DNA of 5,744 nucleotides from Clostridiales bacterium (GCA_012799315.1 JAAZLM010000050.1:1-5744), one strand, 5' to 3'; numbered from the stretch's first letter, positions 1-5,744 are shown. Numbers and translations: made by a program. Notes: generated from the letters alone by a model not told the origin.

Positions 1-792
1 TCGACGGGGATACCTATATTCAATGTAATCGGCGCAAAGGCATTCCTGCTCGGGGTAGAATGGGATCCTGCTAATGGGCAATTCGGCATATTAGCCATGA
101 TACTTTCATCTATGATTGTCACCGTGGGCGCAGTGGTGATCGGTGGCACAATTGCAATACTTACCTCGATTTTCTTAACCGAACTAGCACCGCCCGCAAT
201 TAGCAAAATCATAACTATATTAATTGATTTGCTCGCCGGTATACCATCAGTTATATTCGGTCTTGTCGGCTCAGTAATAATTGTGCCATTCTTTGCACGA
301 GTTGAGCAGATGATATTCATCAATTCACCTACACATATTTTCACGGGCGGTGCCAATTTGCTATCGGCGATCCTCGTTCTTGCAATCATGATACTGCCGA
401 CTATGATAAAGGTATCGTCAACATCGTTGCGTGCGGTCGCAAAGGAGATGAAGTCCTCTTCATTATCACTCGGCGCAACGAAAATTCAAACCATCTTTAG
501 GATATCTATCCCATGCGCCCGCTCGGGCATTCTTGCAAGCATCGTGCTCGGTGTCGGTCGTGCCATTGGTGAAACTATGGCGGTTATCCTTGTATCGGGC
601 AATGTCGTCAACCTCCCTCTACCATTCAATGCGGTGCGCTTGCTCACGACGGGTATTATAGCAGAATTCGCCTATTCATCGGGGATCCACCGACAGGCAT
701 TGCACGGAATCGCCCTTGTACTGTTCATATTCATCATGGCGATTAATCTGCTTTTACACATTGGTATGGGGCGGTGTGTGAATGGAGAATAA
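1..792 (+). CDS. pstC: Phosphate ABC transporter permease PstC (5' end missing)
   Basis: This is one of the two membrane channel subunits of the high-affinity phosphate importer PstSCAB. The reading frame is open from the first base of the window, giving 263 visible residues, so the true start lies upstream and the Met codon at 97 is internal. The first visible residues include the pre-membrane motif WDPANGQFGI, typical of PstC just before the conserved permease core. Several hydrophobic segments follow, with FLTELAP and LLAGIPSVIFGLVG, both PstC/PstA family signatures. The cytoplasmic EAA-type loop that contacts the ATPase lies at about visible residues 150-180 (SLSLGATK...IPCARSG), followed by GRAIGETMAVILVSGN. 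The family is usually near 290-310 residues, so only the N-terminal membrane segment is probably missing. The 3' end overlaps pstA by 11 bp, which suggests translational coupling. Assignment as PstC rather than PstA rests on the WxPxxxxFG motif and gene order. Confidence 0.95.
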   Translation, partial: STGIPIFNVIGAKAFLLGVEWDPANGQFGILAMILSSMIVTVGAVVIGGTIAILTSIFLTELAPPAISKIITILIDLLAGIPSVIFGLVGSVIIVPFFARVEQMIFINSPTHIFTGGANLLSAILVLAIMILPTMIKVSSTSLRAVAKEMKSSSLSLGATKIQTIFRISIPCARSGILASIVLGVGRAIGETMAVILVSGNVVNLPLPFNAVRLLTTGIIAEFAYSSGIHRQALHGIALVLFIFIMAINLLLHIGMGRCVNGE

Positions 793-1642
793 CTCGATCT
801 GCCGGCGGAGAATTAATGTTGGCGATATTGCCGCCCGAATTGCTATTTATCTTAGCACCGGCATTTCAATTCTTGTAACGGTCGGTATAATGGCTTTCAT
901 TATATACAAAGGGTATAAGAGCCTGACATGGGATTTTGTCTTTTCGTCGGCTTTTTCCTACCCGTACGAACATTACGGTATATTATCCAACATAATCAAC
1001 TCTCTGTATATTATTTTCGGTACTTTAATAATAGCGTTGCCGATTGGCATAATCTCATCTATTTATCTGTGCGAATATGCTCGGCGGGGGATATTGACAT
1101 CTGCAATTGAATTCGCAGTGGAAATTCTGACCGGCATACCATCGATAATATACGGTCTATTCGGCTATATGTATTTCTACATTTTGTTTAAACATAGCTT
1201 TTCTATACTATCTGGAATATTTACGCTATCAGTAATGATACTGCCGACTATTATTCGCATGACGGGTGAATCGATAAAAGCTACCCCTAAATCGTATCGT
1301 GAGGGGGCAATTGCTCTCGGTGCTGGGCGATTGCTAATAATTCGCACCATAGTTCTGCCATGTTCGCTAAGTGGGATTGCCGCATCAATAACGCTGTCGA
1401 TCGGCAGAATTATGGGGGAGTCCGCCGCATTAATCTTCACTGCTGGCATCTCTTCCTCGATGCCGACTTCACTACTTTCTCATTTTACTCAATCGGGTGG
1501 CACTCTATCCGTTGCATTGTTCCAATATATGCAGCGTGGCGGATCTGAAATGAAGTACGCATATGCAGCGGCGGCGATCCTGCTAATTATCGTATTACTG
1601 CACAATATTATTACAATGTTTATTCGCCGCAAGGAATATTGA
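782..1642 (+). CDS. pstA: Phosphate ABC transporter permease PstA
   Basis: This is the second channel-forming permease of the phosphate importer, pairing with PstC in the cytoplasmic membrane. The 286 residues match the usual family length. About six hydrophobic segments are visible, roughly at residues 20-43, 67-97, 108-136, 139-160, 190-220 and 258-281. Family signatures are [13 protein letters not shown] (116-128), the EAA loop EGAIALGAG...VLPCSLSG (174-198) that docks on PstB, and [15 protein letters not shown] (208-222). The start is fixed by an in-frame TGA at 779-781, directly before the ATG at 782. A GGGCGGT element at 769-775, inside pstC, lies 6 nt upstream and can serve as ribosome binding site. 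The TGA stop at 1640-1642 is followed by a C, a weak termination context, and pstB begins in the +1 frame 16 nt later. The sequence shows no broken or missing family motif. Confidence 0.96.
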   Translation: MENNSICRRRINVGDIAARIAIYLSTGISILVTVGIMAFIIYKGYKSLTWDFVFSSAFSYPYEHYGILSNIINSLYIIFGTLIIALPIGIISSIYLCEYARRGILTSAIEFAVEILTGIPSIIYGLFGYMYFYILFKHSFSILSGIFTLSVMILPTIIRMTGESIKATPKSYREGAIALGAGRLLIIRTIVLPCSLSGIAASITLSIGRIMGESAALIFTAGISSSMPTSLLSHFTQSGGTLSVALFQYMQRGGSEMKYAYAAAAILLIIVLLHNIITMFIRRKEY

Positions 1643-1646
1643 CGTT

Positions 1647-1652
1647 GGGGGT
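1647..1652 (+). promoter_or_regulatory. Ribosome binding site that decides the pstB start
   Basis: GGGGGT can pair with the anti-Shine-Dalgarno ACCUCC over all six positions, with one G-U wobble. Six nucleotides separate it from the ATT codon at 1659. No ATG, GTG, TTG or CTG lies in the pstB frame within a usable distance, so this site points to ATT as the initiation codon. Confidence 0.65.
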
Positions 1653-1658
1653 ATTCTT

Positions 1659-2411
1659 ATTAAAAGTAAAATCTCTATTAGGAATCTTTCTCTTCACTAT
1701 GGTAATTACCATGCGCTTAAGGACATCAGCCTCGATATAAGAAGAAATACAATTACGGCATTAATCGGGCCATCGGGCTGCGGCAAATCATCACTGCTAA
1801 GATCCTTGAATCGCATGAACGACTTAATCCCGAATGCGAAAACAAGCGGGCAAATTCTTCTCGACGGTGAAGATATTCACCATCGTCGGGTCAATCTATC
1901 AATGCTAAGGAAGAAAGTCGGCATGGTATTTCAAAGTCCGAATCCATTCCCAATGAGTATCTATGATAATGTCGCTTACGGGCCACGAATCCACGGAATT
2001 AAATCAAGGAAGATGCTCAGTGCCATCGTTCAGCGGTGCCTTGATGATGTAATGCTCCTTGACGAAGTAAAAGACGCAATGCGTAAATCCGCATTGCGTC
2101 TTTCCGGGGGGCAGCAGCAGCGCCTTTGCATTGCTCGGGCGCTCGCCATTAGTCCCGATGTTCTACTAATGGATGAGCCGACATCTGCGCTCGATCCTAT
2201 TTCAACTCAAGCAATTGAAGAATTGTTGATTAAATTAAGCAGTGACTACACTATTGTTATTGTTACGCACAACATCGCTCAAGCTAGGGGAATCGCCGAT
2301 TATACTGCATTCCTCCATATGGGGGAGTTAGTTGAGATGAATATAACGGGGGAAGTACTCGCATCGACGAATCCGCTGACTAGGAGATTCCTAACGGGGA
2401 ATAGCCTTTAA
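1659..2411 (+). CDS. pstB: Phosphate ABC transporter ATP-binding protein PstB (apparent ATT start)
   Basis: This is the ATPase that powers phosphate import through PstC-PstA. Numbering from ATT 1659 gives 250 residues, close to the family norm of about 250-260. All ABC motifs are present: Walker A GPSGCGKS (37-44), Q-loop Q92 in VFQSPNPFP, signature LSGGQQQR (148-155), Walker B VLLMDE (168-173, catalytic E173) and switch His H204. The N-terminus reads [21 protein letters not shown], matching PstB homologues, which normally begin only a few residues before this stretch. The frame is open upstream to 1587 but has no ATG, GTG, TTG or CTG before the Walker A region. A start at TTG 1806 would delete Walker A and cannot be right. 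The ATT therefore looks like the initiation codon, unless it hides a base error or expression is by frameshift from pstA. The 3' end overlaps the convergent LCP gene by 32 bp, and no phoU follows. Confidence 0.93.
   Translation: MKSKISIRNLSLHYGNYHALKDISLDIRRNTITALIGPSGCGKSSLLRSLNRMNDLIPNAKTSGQILLDGEDIHHRRVNLSMLRKKVGMVFQSPNPFPMSIYDNVAYGPRIHGIKSRKMLSAIVQRCLDDVMLLDEVKDAMRKSALRLSGGQQQRLCIARALAISPDVLLMDEPTSALDPISTQAIEELLIKLSSDYTIVIVTHNIAQARGIADYTAFLHMGELVEMNITGEVLASTNPLTRRFLTGNSL
2070..2103. repeat. Perfect 14-bp inverted repeat (hairpin) inside pstB
   Basis: The arms are AAAGACGCAATGCG (2070-2083) and CGCATTGCGTCTTT (2090-2103), an exact reverse-complement match around a 6-nt loop, TAAATC. It lies within pstB and encodes [11 protein letters not shown], just before the ABC signature. 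The stem is rich in G-C pairs and its 3' arm ends in TTT, but the bases after it are C and G rich rather than a U-tract, so it is not a standard terminator. Function is unknown; it may be a chance product of codon choice. Confidence 0.85.
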
Positions 2412-3306
2412 TCTTTGCCTTACCGAATACACGATTGACCTGTGCTATATATTCATCACTCGGTGTGAATACCGTCTTTCTCAAATCGAATTCGCCCTGT
2501 GGCTCGATATATCTTGCGATATTGCCGCCCTTTTCTATTGTATATATGATTGCATCTCGGCGGAAGCTGAAATCGGCGGCATTTATATTTGACTTCGCAC
2601 TATTGATAATAGTCGGGAATGCCATATCAACAAGTGGCACTAATCGTGGTTCAAGATTCTGATTAATCATCTCGGCAAAGGCATATCCCATGAATTTACA
2701 ACGGGAAATCTCCCCATCTTCAAAGTTCGGGTATCTAAAGAGGCTTGCAAGCATCTCACCATCTAGCAATTGCTCACCGGCATTGAATCCGATTGTCAGC
2801 CCGCTATCATCGTGGTAGCTAATATCATTTGGTAGGTCGATTATCACACCGCCGATATAATCGACTAACTTTGCAAACCCCTCAATATCAAGCATCATAT
2901 ACTTGCCGAACTGAATGTCGAATGCATTTTCAACAGCACTCACCACCGATTGAATGCCGATCTTTTCATAGAATCTAGGTAGATTATATGTCTTTGTGCC
3001 AACAGTCGCCGTAATTTGCCACGGGATTGGTGCTATAATTAGACTGTGCTCGGCTGGACTGTACTTGATAAGCACAAATCCATACGGCACATCGCCCCTA
3101 TTCGAACAACCGACTGCAAGCATCGTGATCTCCTGCTCGGCATCGGGCTCGAATTGATATTCCTCGATACTGCTTGTATGTGTTTGTGCGCCCTTATGGA
3201 TTGGAACCATTCCCACTAGCAAAATATATGCTACCGCACCCAAAACTGCTACACTTATCAACAATGTTAATAAGTATATCTTGATACCGCTTTTCCCTCT
3301 AAACAT
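2380..3306 (-). CDS. Membrane-anchored LytR-CpsA-Psr (LCP) family protein, divergent
   Basis: The 308-residue protein has a short basic N-terminus and one membrane segment (about residues 9-32, [23 protein letters not shown]), so the remainder should lie outside the cell. Residues about 58-215 fit the LCP fold: [11 protein letters not shown], a beta-rich stretch, [48 protein letters not shown] (112-159), then [12 protein letters not shown] (181-192) and DGEISR (197-202). LCP enzymes transfer undecaprenyl-linked glycopolymers such as teichoic acid or capsule onto peptidoglycan. Here the usual RSDT-like motif is replaced by VPYG (73-76) and the IPRDT-like motif by IPWQI (94-98), so activity is doubtful; the later Arg residues R191 and R202 remain. 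The start at 3306 is chosen because GGTGGAGGG lies just upstream and the membrane segment then begins at about residue 9. A longer frame to 3402 adds 32 residues with no sensible signal. The 3' end overlaps pstB. Function beyond family membership is not assigned. Confidence 0.82.
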   Translation of the reverse strand: MFRGKSGIKIYLLTLLISVAVLGAVAYILLVGMVPIHKGAQTHTSSIEEYQFEPDAEQEITMLAVGCSNRGDVPYGFVLIKYSPAEHSLIIAPIPWQITATVGTKTYNLPRFYEKIGIQSVVSAVENAFDIQFGKYMMLDIEGFAKLVDYIGGVIIDLPNDISYHDDSGLTIGFNAGEQLLDGEMLASLFRYPNFEDGEISRCKFMGYAFAEMINQNLEPRLVPLVDMAFPTIINSAKSNINAADFSFRRDAIIYTIEKGGNIARYIEPQGEFDLRKTVFTPSDEYIAQVNRVFGKAKIKGYSPLGIS

Positions 3307-3309
3307 ACG

Positions 3310-3318
3310 CCCTCCACC
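3310..3318 (-). promoter_or_regulatory. Ribosome binding site of the LCP gene
   Basis: Read on the minus strand this is GGTGGAGGG, followed by CGT and then the ATG at 3306. The GGAGG core sits 4 nt from the start and the GGTGG part 7 nt away. It supports the start at 3306 over the upstream in-frame codon at 3402. Confidence 0.75.
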
Positions 3319-3342
3319 GTTAAAATAACATTGTATAAATGG

Positions 3343-3356
3343 TCTGTATATACAGA
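3343..3356. promoter_or_regulatory. Perfect 14-bp palindrome upstream of the LCP gene, possible operator
   Basis: TCTGTATATACAGA is a perfect dyad 37 bp upstream of the LCP start codon. On the minus strand it contains TATATA (3352-3347), which lies 18 nt after TTCAAC (3376-3371); the pair could act as -10 and -35 elements, though the -35 match is weak. If so, a protein bound to the palindrome would cover the -10 region. No known regulator is recognised; the promoter reading is inference, the palindrome is directly seen. Confidence 0.45.
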
Positions 3357-3518
3357 ATGTTGAAAACTCTGTTGAAAGTGTGGAAACTCCGTATAAAAGC
3401 AAAAAATATTACTGATTGTAATAATGAGTTTTCAATATGTAGAATCCGTAACGGAAAGTTGCCTTTTTCCCTGTAAGGGTGTATATTTAGTATAGGTAGT
3501 TTTTTAGTTTTAATTCAG

Positions 3519-4028
3519 TTAAATTTCCTCATCCGATGTGCGAATGAGTTTTACCTCGACTCCTTGCCTCCTTGCGTAGCGGATTGTTTGCCCCGTTCCG
3601 CTCCTCGGATCACCGCAAACAGCTATTAGCAATGATGAATTGTCGACCATGAAAACATTCCTCTGTCTCATGCAGCCTTTATTATACGACTCGCATACAG
3701 TGTGGACTTCTTCCGCTTTATGAATGTAATTATTGAAAGCAAGCTTGTCGACACCGAACCAACGTGATGCATATCCCTCATAGGGGATTGCGCATATAAG
3801 CTCAATTTGGGGGAATTCCTGCTTTAGTCCTAGCACAATCTCACACGCCCATAAATCAACACCTCTGGCCATGCCGGATATGAATCTAGTATAGCCCGCC
3901 TTAACCGCCTCATAGATCTCAAGATGCAACATACTCTTGATCTGTGATATGAATACGCTCTTTTCCGCGCCCTCGAATGGGAATTTCTCTGGTCGATGCC
4001 CCGAAAAACAAACTGTAACGTCCCTCAT
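3519..4028 (-). CDS. SLOG-fold protein, DUF1273/YpsA-like
   Basis: The 169-residue cytoplasmic protein has the marks of the DUF1273/YpsA group within the SLOG (Rossmann-like, nucleotide-ligand-binding) superfamily. It shows CFSGHRPEK at residues 7-15, FISGMARGVDLWA (49-61, with the conserved Gly and Asp expected to line the ligand pocket), ICAIPYEGYASRW (78-90), and NSSLLIAVCGD followed by GTGQTIRYA (130-152), corresponding to the GGT-type phosphate-binding turn. The usual GGT reads SGT here, a mild variation. No enzyme activity is established for most members, so none is assigned. ATG at 4028 is preferred: it places the GHR motif about ten residues from the N-terminus as in relatives. An in-frame TTG at 4061 would extend it by 11 residues but is itself part of a TTGACA promoter-like hexamer. 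The ATG has no strong ribosome binding site (AAAGG about 12 nt upstream). The gene diverges from alr. Confidence 0.82.
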   Translation of the reverse strand: MRDVTVCFSGHRPEKFPFEGAEKSVFISQIKSMLHLEIYEAVKAGYTRFISGMARGVDLWACEIVLGLKQEFPQIELICAIPYEGYASRWFGVDKLAFNNYIHKAEEVHTVCESYNKGCMRQRNVFMVDNSSLLIAVCGDPRSGTGQTIRYARRQGVEVKLIRTSDEEI

Positions 4029-4055
4029 TATTGTACCATGCCTTTCCGACTCAAG

Positions 4056-4061
4056 TGTCAA
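4056..4061 (-). promoter_or_regulatory. Possible -35 element (TTGACA) upstream of the SLOG gene
   Basis: A consensus TTGACA lies on the minus strand 27 nt upstream of the SLOG ATG. The best -10 candidate, TGGTACAAT with TACAAT at 4035-4030, is 20 nt away, longer than the usual 16-18 nt, and sits almost against the ATG. Such placement would start transcription inside the gene, so the hexamer may be fortuitous. Confidence 0.2.
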
Positions 4062-4095
4062 TCAACTACATAAAGTCGTTGATGTAAAATTATAC

Positions 4096-4101
4096 TATAA
4101 T
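4096..4101 (+). promoter_or_regulatory. Likely -10 element of the alr promoter
   Basis: A consensus TATAAT lies within TATACTATAAT in an AT-rich stretch 61 bp upstream of the alr start. No good -35 hexamer is found 16-18 nt before it. TTGATG at 4079-4084 is too close (11 nt), although it overlaps an inverted pair ATCAAC (4061-4066) and GTTGAT (4078-4083). The call rests on the -10 match and its location only. Confidence 0.45.
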
Positions 4102-4149
4102 AAATATATCATAAAAAGACCATATGTTCAAGACTAAGCTTACATATAA

Positions 4150-4156
4150 AAGGAGA
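4150..4156 (+). promoter_or_regulatory. Ribosome binding site of alr
   Basis: AAGGAGA lies 6 nt before the ATG at 4163, an almost ideal Shine-Dalgarno site. It decides for the start at 4163 over an in-frame ATG at 4124, which has no such site and would add 13 residues unlike the family. Confidence 0.88.
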
Positions 4157-4162
4157 TATCTT

Positions 4163-5332
4163 ATGCCAACTTTTTTTAAGCGAACATGGGCAACTATCAA
4201 TCTTGATAATCTTGCTCACAACATTAATCAATTAAAAGACCACACTGCCAAGGGAATCATGGCTGTAATTAAGGCGAATGCCTATGGTCACGGTGATACC
4301 GCCATTGCTAGGGAGCTTGAATCGCTCGGCATTAGGGAATTTGCCGTTTCAAATGTCCTTGAGGCAATGCATTTAATTGATAATGATATTAAGAGTGATA
4401 TATTAATCTTTGGCAATACGCCCGATTCGCATTTGGGGTTGCTTAGCCGTTCAAATTTAATTCAGGCGATCAATAGCATAGATGATGCTATTTCTCTATC
4501 CGAATTTGCGGTGGCTAATAATACCGAAGTCCGCACGCATATCAAACTCGATACCGGAATGGGAAGGGTGGGACTGCGTGGCGATGCCGCTGCGCTCTGC
4601 GATGATGTAGTAAAAATGCATTCACTCTCTGGTTTAAATGTTGAGGGGATCTTCACGCATCTTGCGGCGGCGGATAGTGAGGATCCTGCCGATATATCCT
4701 ATACCCATAGTCAAATCAAGCTTTTTGACGATACTATTGCTCTGCTCGCCGCAAGGGACATTACATTCGATCGTGTGCATATAGCGAATAGTGCGGGCGC
4801 AATATATTACCGTGACGAATGCCGGGCTGATTTTGACCGATTAGGTATTGCTATCTACGGGCATAGTCCGGATTGCTCGCATGAAATGGAATTAGATCTT
4901 AAGCCCGTCATGGAATTGAAGTCAGCAATATCCACTATCAAGCCCATTGGCGAAAGTGGATGTATCGGCTACGGGCGCACCTACACGGCTAATAGCGATA
5001 TCATAGTTGCTACTGTCCCCGTCGGCTATGCTGATGGCTACCCCCGTCTATTGTCGAACAGGGGGGAAGTCCTCATCCGGGGTAAGCGTGCGCCGATTAT
5101 CGGTAGGGTGTGCATGGATCAAATCATGATAGATGTCACCGATATTGAAGATGTGTCGGCCGGCGATATTGTCACACTCTTTGGCTATGACGGTGATGAA
5201 TATATCTCCCTAGATGAAATTGCAACAAAATGCTCTACAATTAACTATGAAATTCTATGCGGTATCGGTCTTAGAGTTCCACGAATTATATATAAGAATG
5301 GTCGGGTTATCGATATAATCGAATATCTATAA
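4163..5332 (+). CDS. alr: Alanine racemase (PLP-dependent)
   Basis: The enzyme interconverts L- and D-alanine in the cytoplasm, supplying D-alanine for peptidoglycan and, where present, teichoic acid D-alanylation. The 389 residues match the family. The N-terminal TIM-barrel domain begins with RTWATINLDNLAHNI (7-21) and carries the PLP Schiff-base lysine K37 in AVIKANAYGHGD. Further conserved blocks are IKLDTGMGRVGL, GIFTHLAAADSED, HIANSAGAI and DRLGIAIYG. The C-terminal beta domain contains the second catalytic base Y270 in IGYGRTYTA, then VPVGYADGYPR and PIIGRVCMDQIMIDV, whose Met and Asp region shapes the partner active site in the dimer. All key residues are present. The gene stands alone, with its own -10 box upstream and a strong terminator directly after it, so it appears monocistronic. 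A catabolic isozyme (dadX type) cannot be excluded by sequence alone, but the envelope-related context favours the biosynthetic role. Confidence 0.97.
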   Translation: MPTFFKRTWATINLDNLAHNINQLKDHTAKGIMAVIKANAYGHGDTAIARELESLGIREFAVSNVLEAMHLIDNDIKSDILIFGNTPDSHLGLLSRSNLIQAINSIDDAISLSEFAVANNTEVRTHIKLDTGMGRVGLRGDAAALCDDVVKMHSLSGLNVEGIFTHLAAADSEDPADISYTHSQIKLFDDTIALLAARDITFDRVHIANSAGAIYYRDECRADFDRLGIAIYGHSPDCSHEMELDLKPVMELKSAISTIKPIGESGCIGYGRTYTANSDIIVATVPVGYADGYPRLLSNRGEVLIRGKRAPIIGRVCMDQIMIDVTDIEDVSAGDIVTLFGYDGDEYISLDEIATKCSTINYEILCGIGLRVPRIIYKNGRVIDIIEYL

Positions 5333-5352
5333 GGCAATTTCATTATTAAAAC

Positions 5353-5390
5353 AAAAAAGAGTCCGAATTATATCGGACTCTTTTTATTTT
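5353..5390. terminator. Bidirectional intrinsic terminator between alr and the 3D-domain gene
   Basis: The stem AGAGTCCGA (5358-5366) pairs exactly with TCGGACTCT (5373-5381) around the loop ATTATA. Flanking A and T runs extend the stem by about four more pairs. On the plus strand it is followed by TTTTATTTT, ending alr; on the minus strand by TTTTTTGTTTT, ending the 3D-domain gene, whose stop codon lies at the edge of the element. Both converging genes can therefore share it. Confidence 0.95.
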
Positions 5391-5744
5391 AATCTTCTAA
5401 TATATAGACATTAACCTTTCGGTTGCCCCATTGACAAGCTCTTTTATAGTTTGGGTGGCTGTATTTATCACCTTCGGTAAAGCCCATGAACACATCGACT
5501 AGGATCTTACCCTCATGCCTGAATCCACCTGTATCAGCCGCCACCGCATAGCCATATACGTGTTTATTATCGGTCGACGCTATATAAAGCTTCGTTCCAT
5601 ATGGTATTATCTTCGGATCGACTGCGACCGTTCCCACCTCTAGCTTGATTCCGCTTGCGGTTCTGCCCGTTGGCGGGGCAGTATATGCAGTTGCCTGCCC
5701 TGTTAATACCTTGCTGTATTTGAGCGGCTTGCCGTCATCACCGA
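5389..5744 (-). CDS. 3D-domain protein, C-terminal part (N-terminus outside window)
   Basis: The frame is open to the right edge, giving 117 C-terminal residues; the GTG at 5637 is an internal Val codon, not a start. The visible part is a whole 3D domain, named for three conserved Asp residues. In order: VLTGQATAYT, GRTASGIKLEVGTVAVDPKIIPYGTKLYI (first Asp), YGYAVAADTGG (second Asp), ILVDVFMG (third Asp), then the closing WGNRKVNVYIL. The domain is a double-psi beta barrel related to the catalytic part of MltA and resuscitation-promoting factors. It occurs in Gram-positive secreted or wall-bound proteins such as YabE-, YocH- or YorM-like proteins, often with G5, LysM or SH3 domains before it. 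A peptidoglycan-cleaving or wall-binding role outside the cell is likely from the family. The missing N-terminus would hold any signal peptide or extra domains, so the subfamily cannot be decided. It converges on alr and shares its terminator. Confidence 0.92.
   Translation of the reverse strand, partial: GDDGKPLKYSKVLTGQATAYTAPPTGRTASGIKLEVGTVAVDPKIIPYGTKLYIASTDNKHVYGYAVAADTGGFRHEGKILVDVFMGFTEGDKYSHPNYKRACQWGNRKVNVYILED

Larger units (their letters stand above)
3307..3518. other. Gene-free, repeat-rich spacer between the SLOG and LCP genes
   Basis: This 212-bp AT-rich spacer has no credible coding frame. It holds the 14-bp palindrome at 3343-3356 and three related direct units: TGTTGAAAACTC (3358-3369), TGTTGAAAGTG (3370-3380) and TGTGGAAACTCC (3379-3390). 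It also holds a 10-bp inverted pair TTGAAAACTC (3360-3369) and GAGTTTTCAA (3426-3435), and an 11-bp dyad TCCGTAACGGA (3445-3455). No U-tailed terminator is seen for the upstream SLOG gene, so read-through into the LCP gene is possible. The density of short repeats suggests a regulatory region. Confidence 0.5.

Noticed and set aside
97..792. A complete small permease gene starting at ATG 97
   Set aside because: The same frame is open to base 1 and encodes the PstC motif WDPANGQFGI, so the Met is internal and the gene is cut by the window edge.
1177..1449. Antisense coding frame inside pstA, and other frames within pstA, pstB, alr and LCP
   Set aside because: They are embedded in genes with clear family motifs on the other frame, have no ribosome binding sites of note and encode nothing recognisable.
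1806..2411. A shorter pstB starting at TTG 1806
   Set aside because: It would lack Walker A, which is encoded in the same open frame upstream; the longer product from 1659 matches PstB from end to end.
3307..3402. N-terminal extension of the LCP protein to 3402
   Set aside because: The extension has no recognisable signal and spans the repeat-rich putative promoter, whereas ATG 3306 has a good ribosome binding site and puts the membrane segment at the N-terminus.
3470..3480. CCCTGTAAGGG hairpin as a terminator for the SLOG gene
   Set aside because: The stem is only 4 bp and is followed on the minus strand by A residues rather than T, so it does not fit an intrinsic terminator.
3424..3495. 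An 18-codon plus-strand frame in the SLOG-LCP spacer
   Set aside because: It has no ribosome binding site, no recognisable product, and overlaps the regulatory-looking repeats.
5389..5637. A stand-alone 82-residue protein starting at GTG 5637
   Set aside because: The frame continues upstream through ATAYT and TASG motifs of the 3D domain to the window edge, so GTG 5637 is internal.

Overview
The window looks like ordinary chromosomal DNA from a low-to-mid GC Gram-positive bacterium, most likely a member of Bacillota/Clostridia. This is inferred from the gene set: a Pst phosphate transporter, a LytR-CpsA-Psr (LCP) family cell-wall protein, a YpsA/DUF1273-type SLOG protein, a PLP alanine racemase and a 3D-domain protein. 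Purine-rich Shine-Dalgarno sites and a U-tailed terminator agree with it. TGA serves as a stop codon, so the standard code is in use. No taxon can be named from sequence alone.

Layout, left to right. Positions 1-2411 (+) hold the 3' part of a phosphate ABC transporter operon: pstC (5' end outside the window), pstA (overlapping pstC by 11 bp) and pstB (16 bp after pstA). pstB has no ATG, GTG, TTG or CTG upstream of its Walker A region. The only start that fits is ATT at 1659, placed 6 nt after a GGGGGT ribosome binding site. No phoU follows within the window. Positions 2380-3306 (-) encode a membrane-anchored LCP-family protein whose 3' end overlaps the pstB 3' end by 32 bp, tail to tail. Positions 3307-3518 form a gene-free spacer rich in short inverted and direct repeats. 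Positions 3519-4028 (-) encode a SLOG/DUF1273 protein. It diverges from alr (4163-5332, +), with promoter-like sequence between them. A strong bidirectional terminator (about 5353-5390) separates alr from a 3D-domain protein (5389 to the right edge, -), which is cut off at its N-terminus.

How the genes work together: PstC and PstA form the phosphate channel and PstB supplies ATP hydrolysis; the binding protein PstS would be expected upstream. LCP, Alr and the 3D protein all relate to the cell envelope (wall-polymer attachment family, D-alanine for peptidoglycan, and a wall-associated double-psi barrel domain). They are on separate transcripts, so joint action is only a loose inference.

I did not find a convincing undescribed system. 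The items most worth a second look are the apparent ATT start of pstB, a perfect 14-bp hairpin inside pstB, an LCP protein lacking the family's usual Arg/Asp motifs, and the repeat-rich spacer upstream of that gene.
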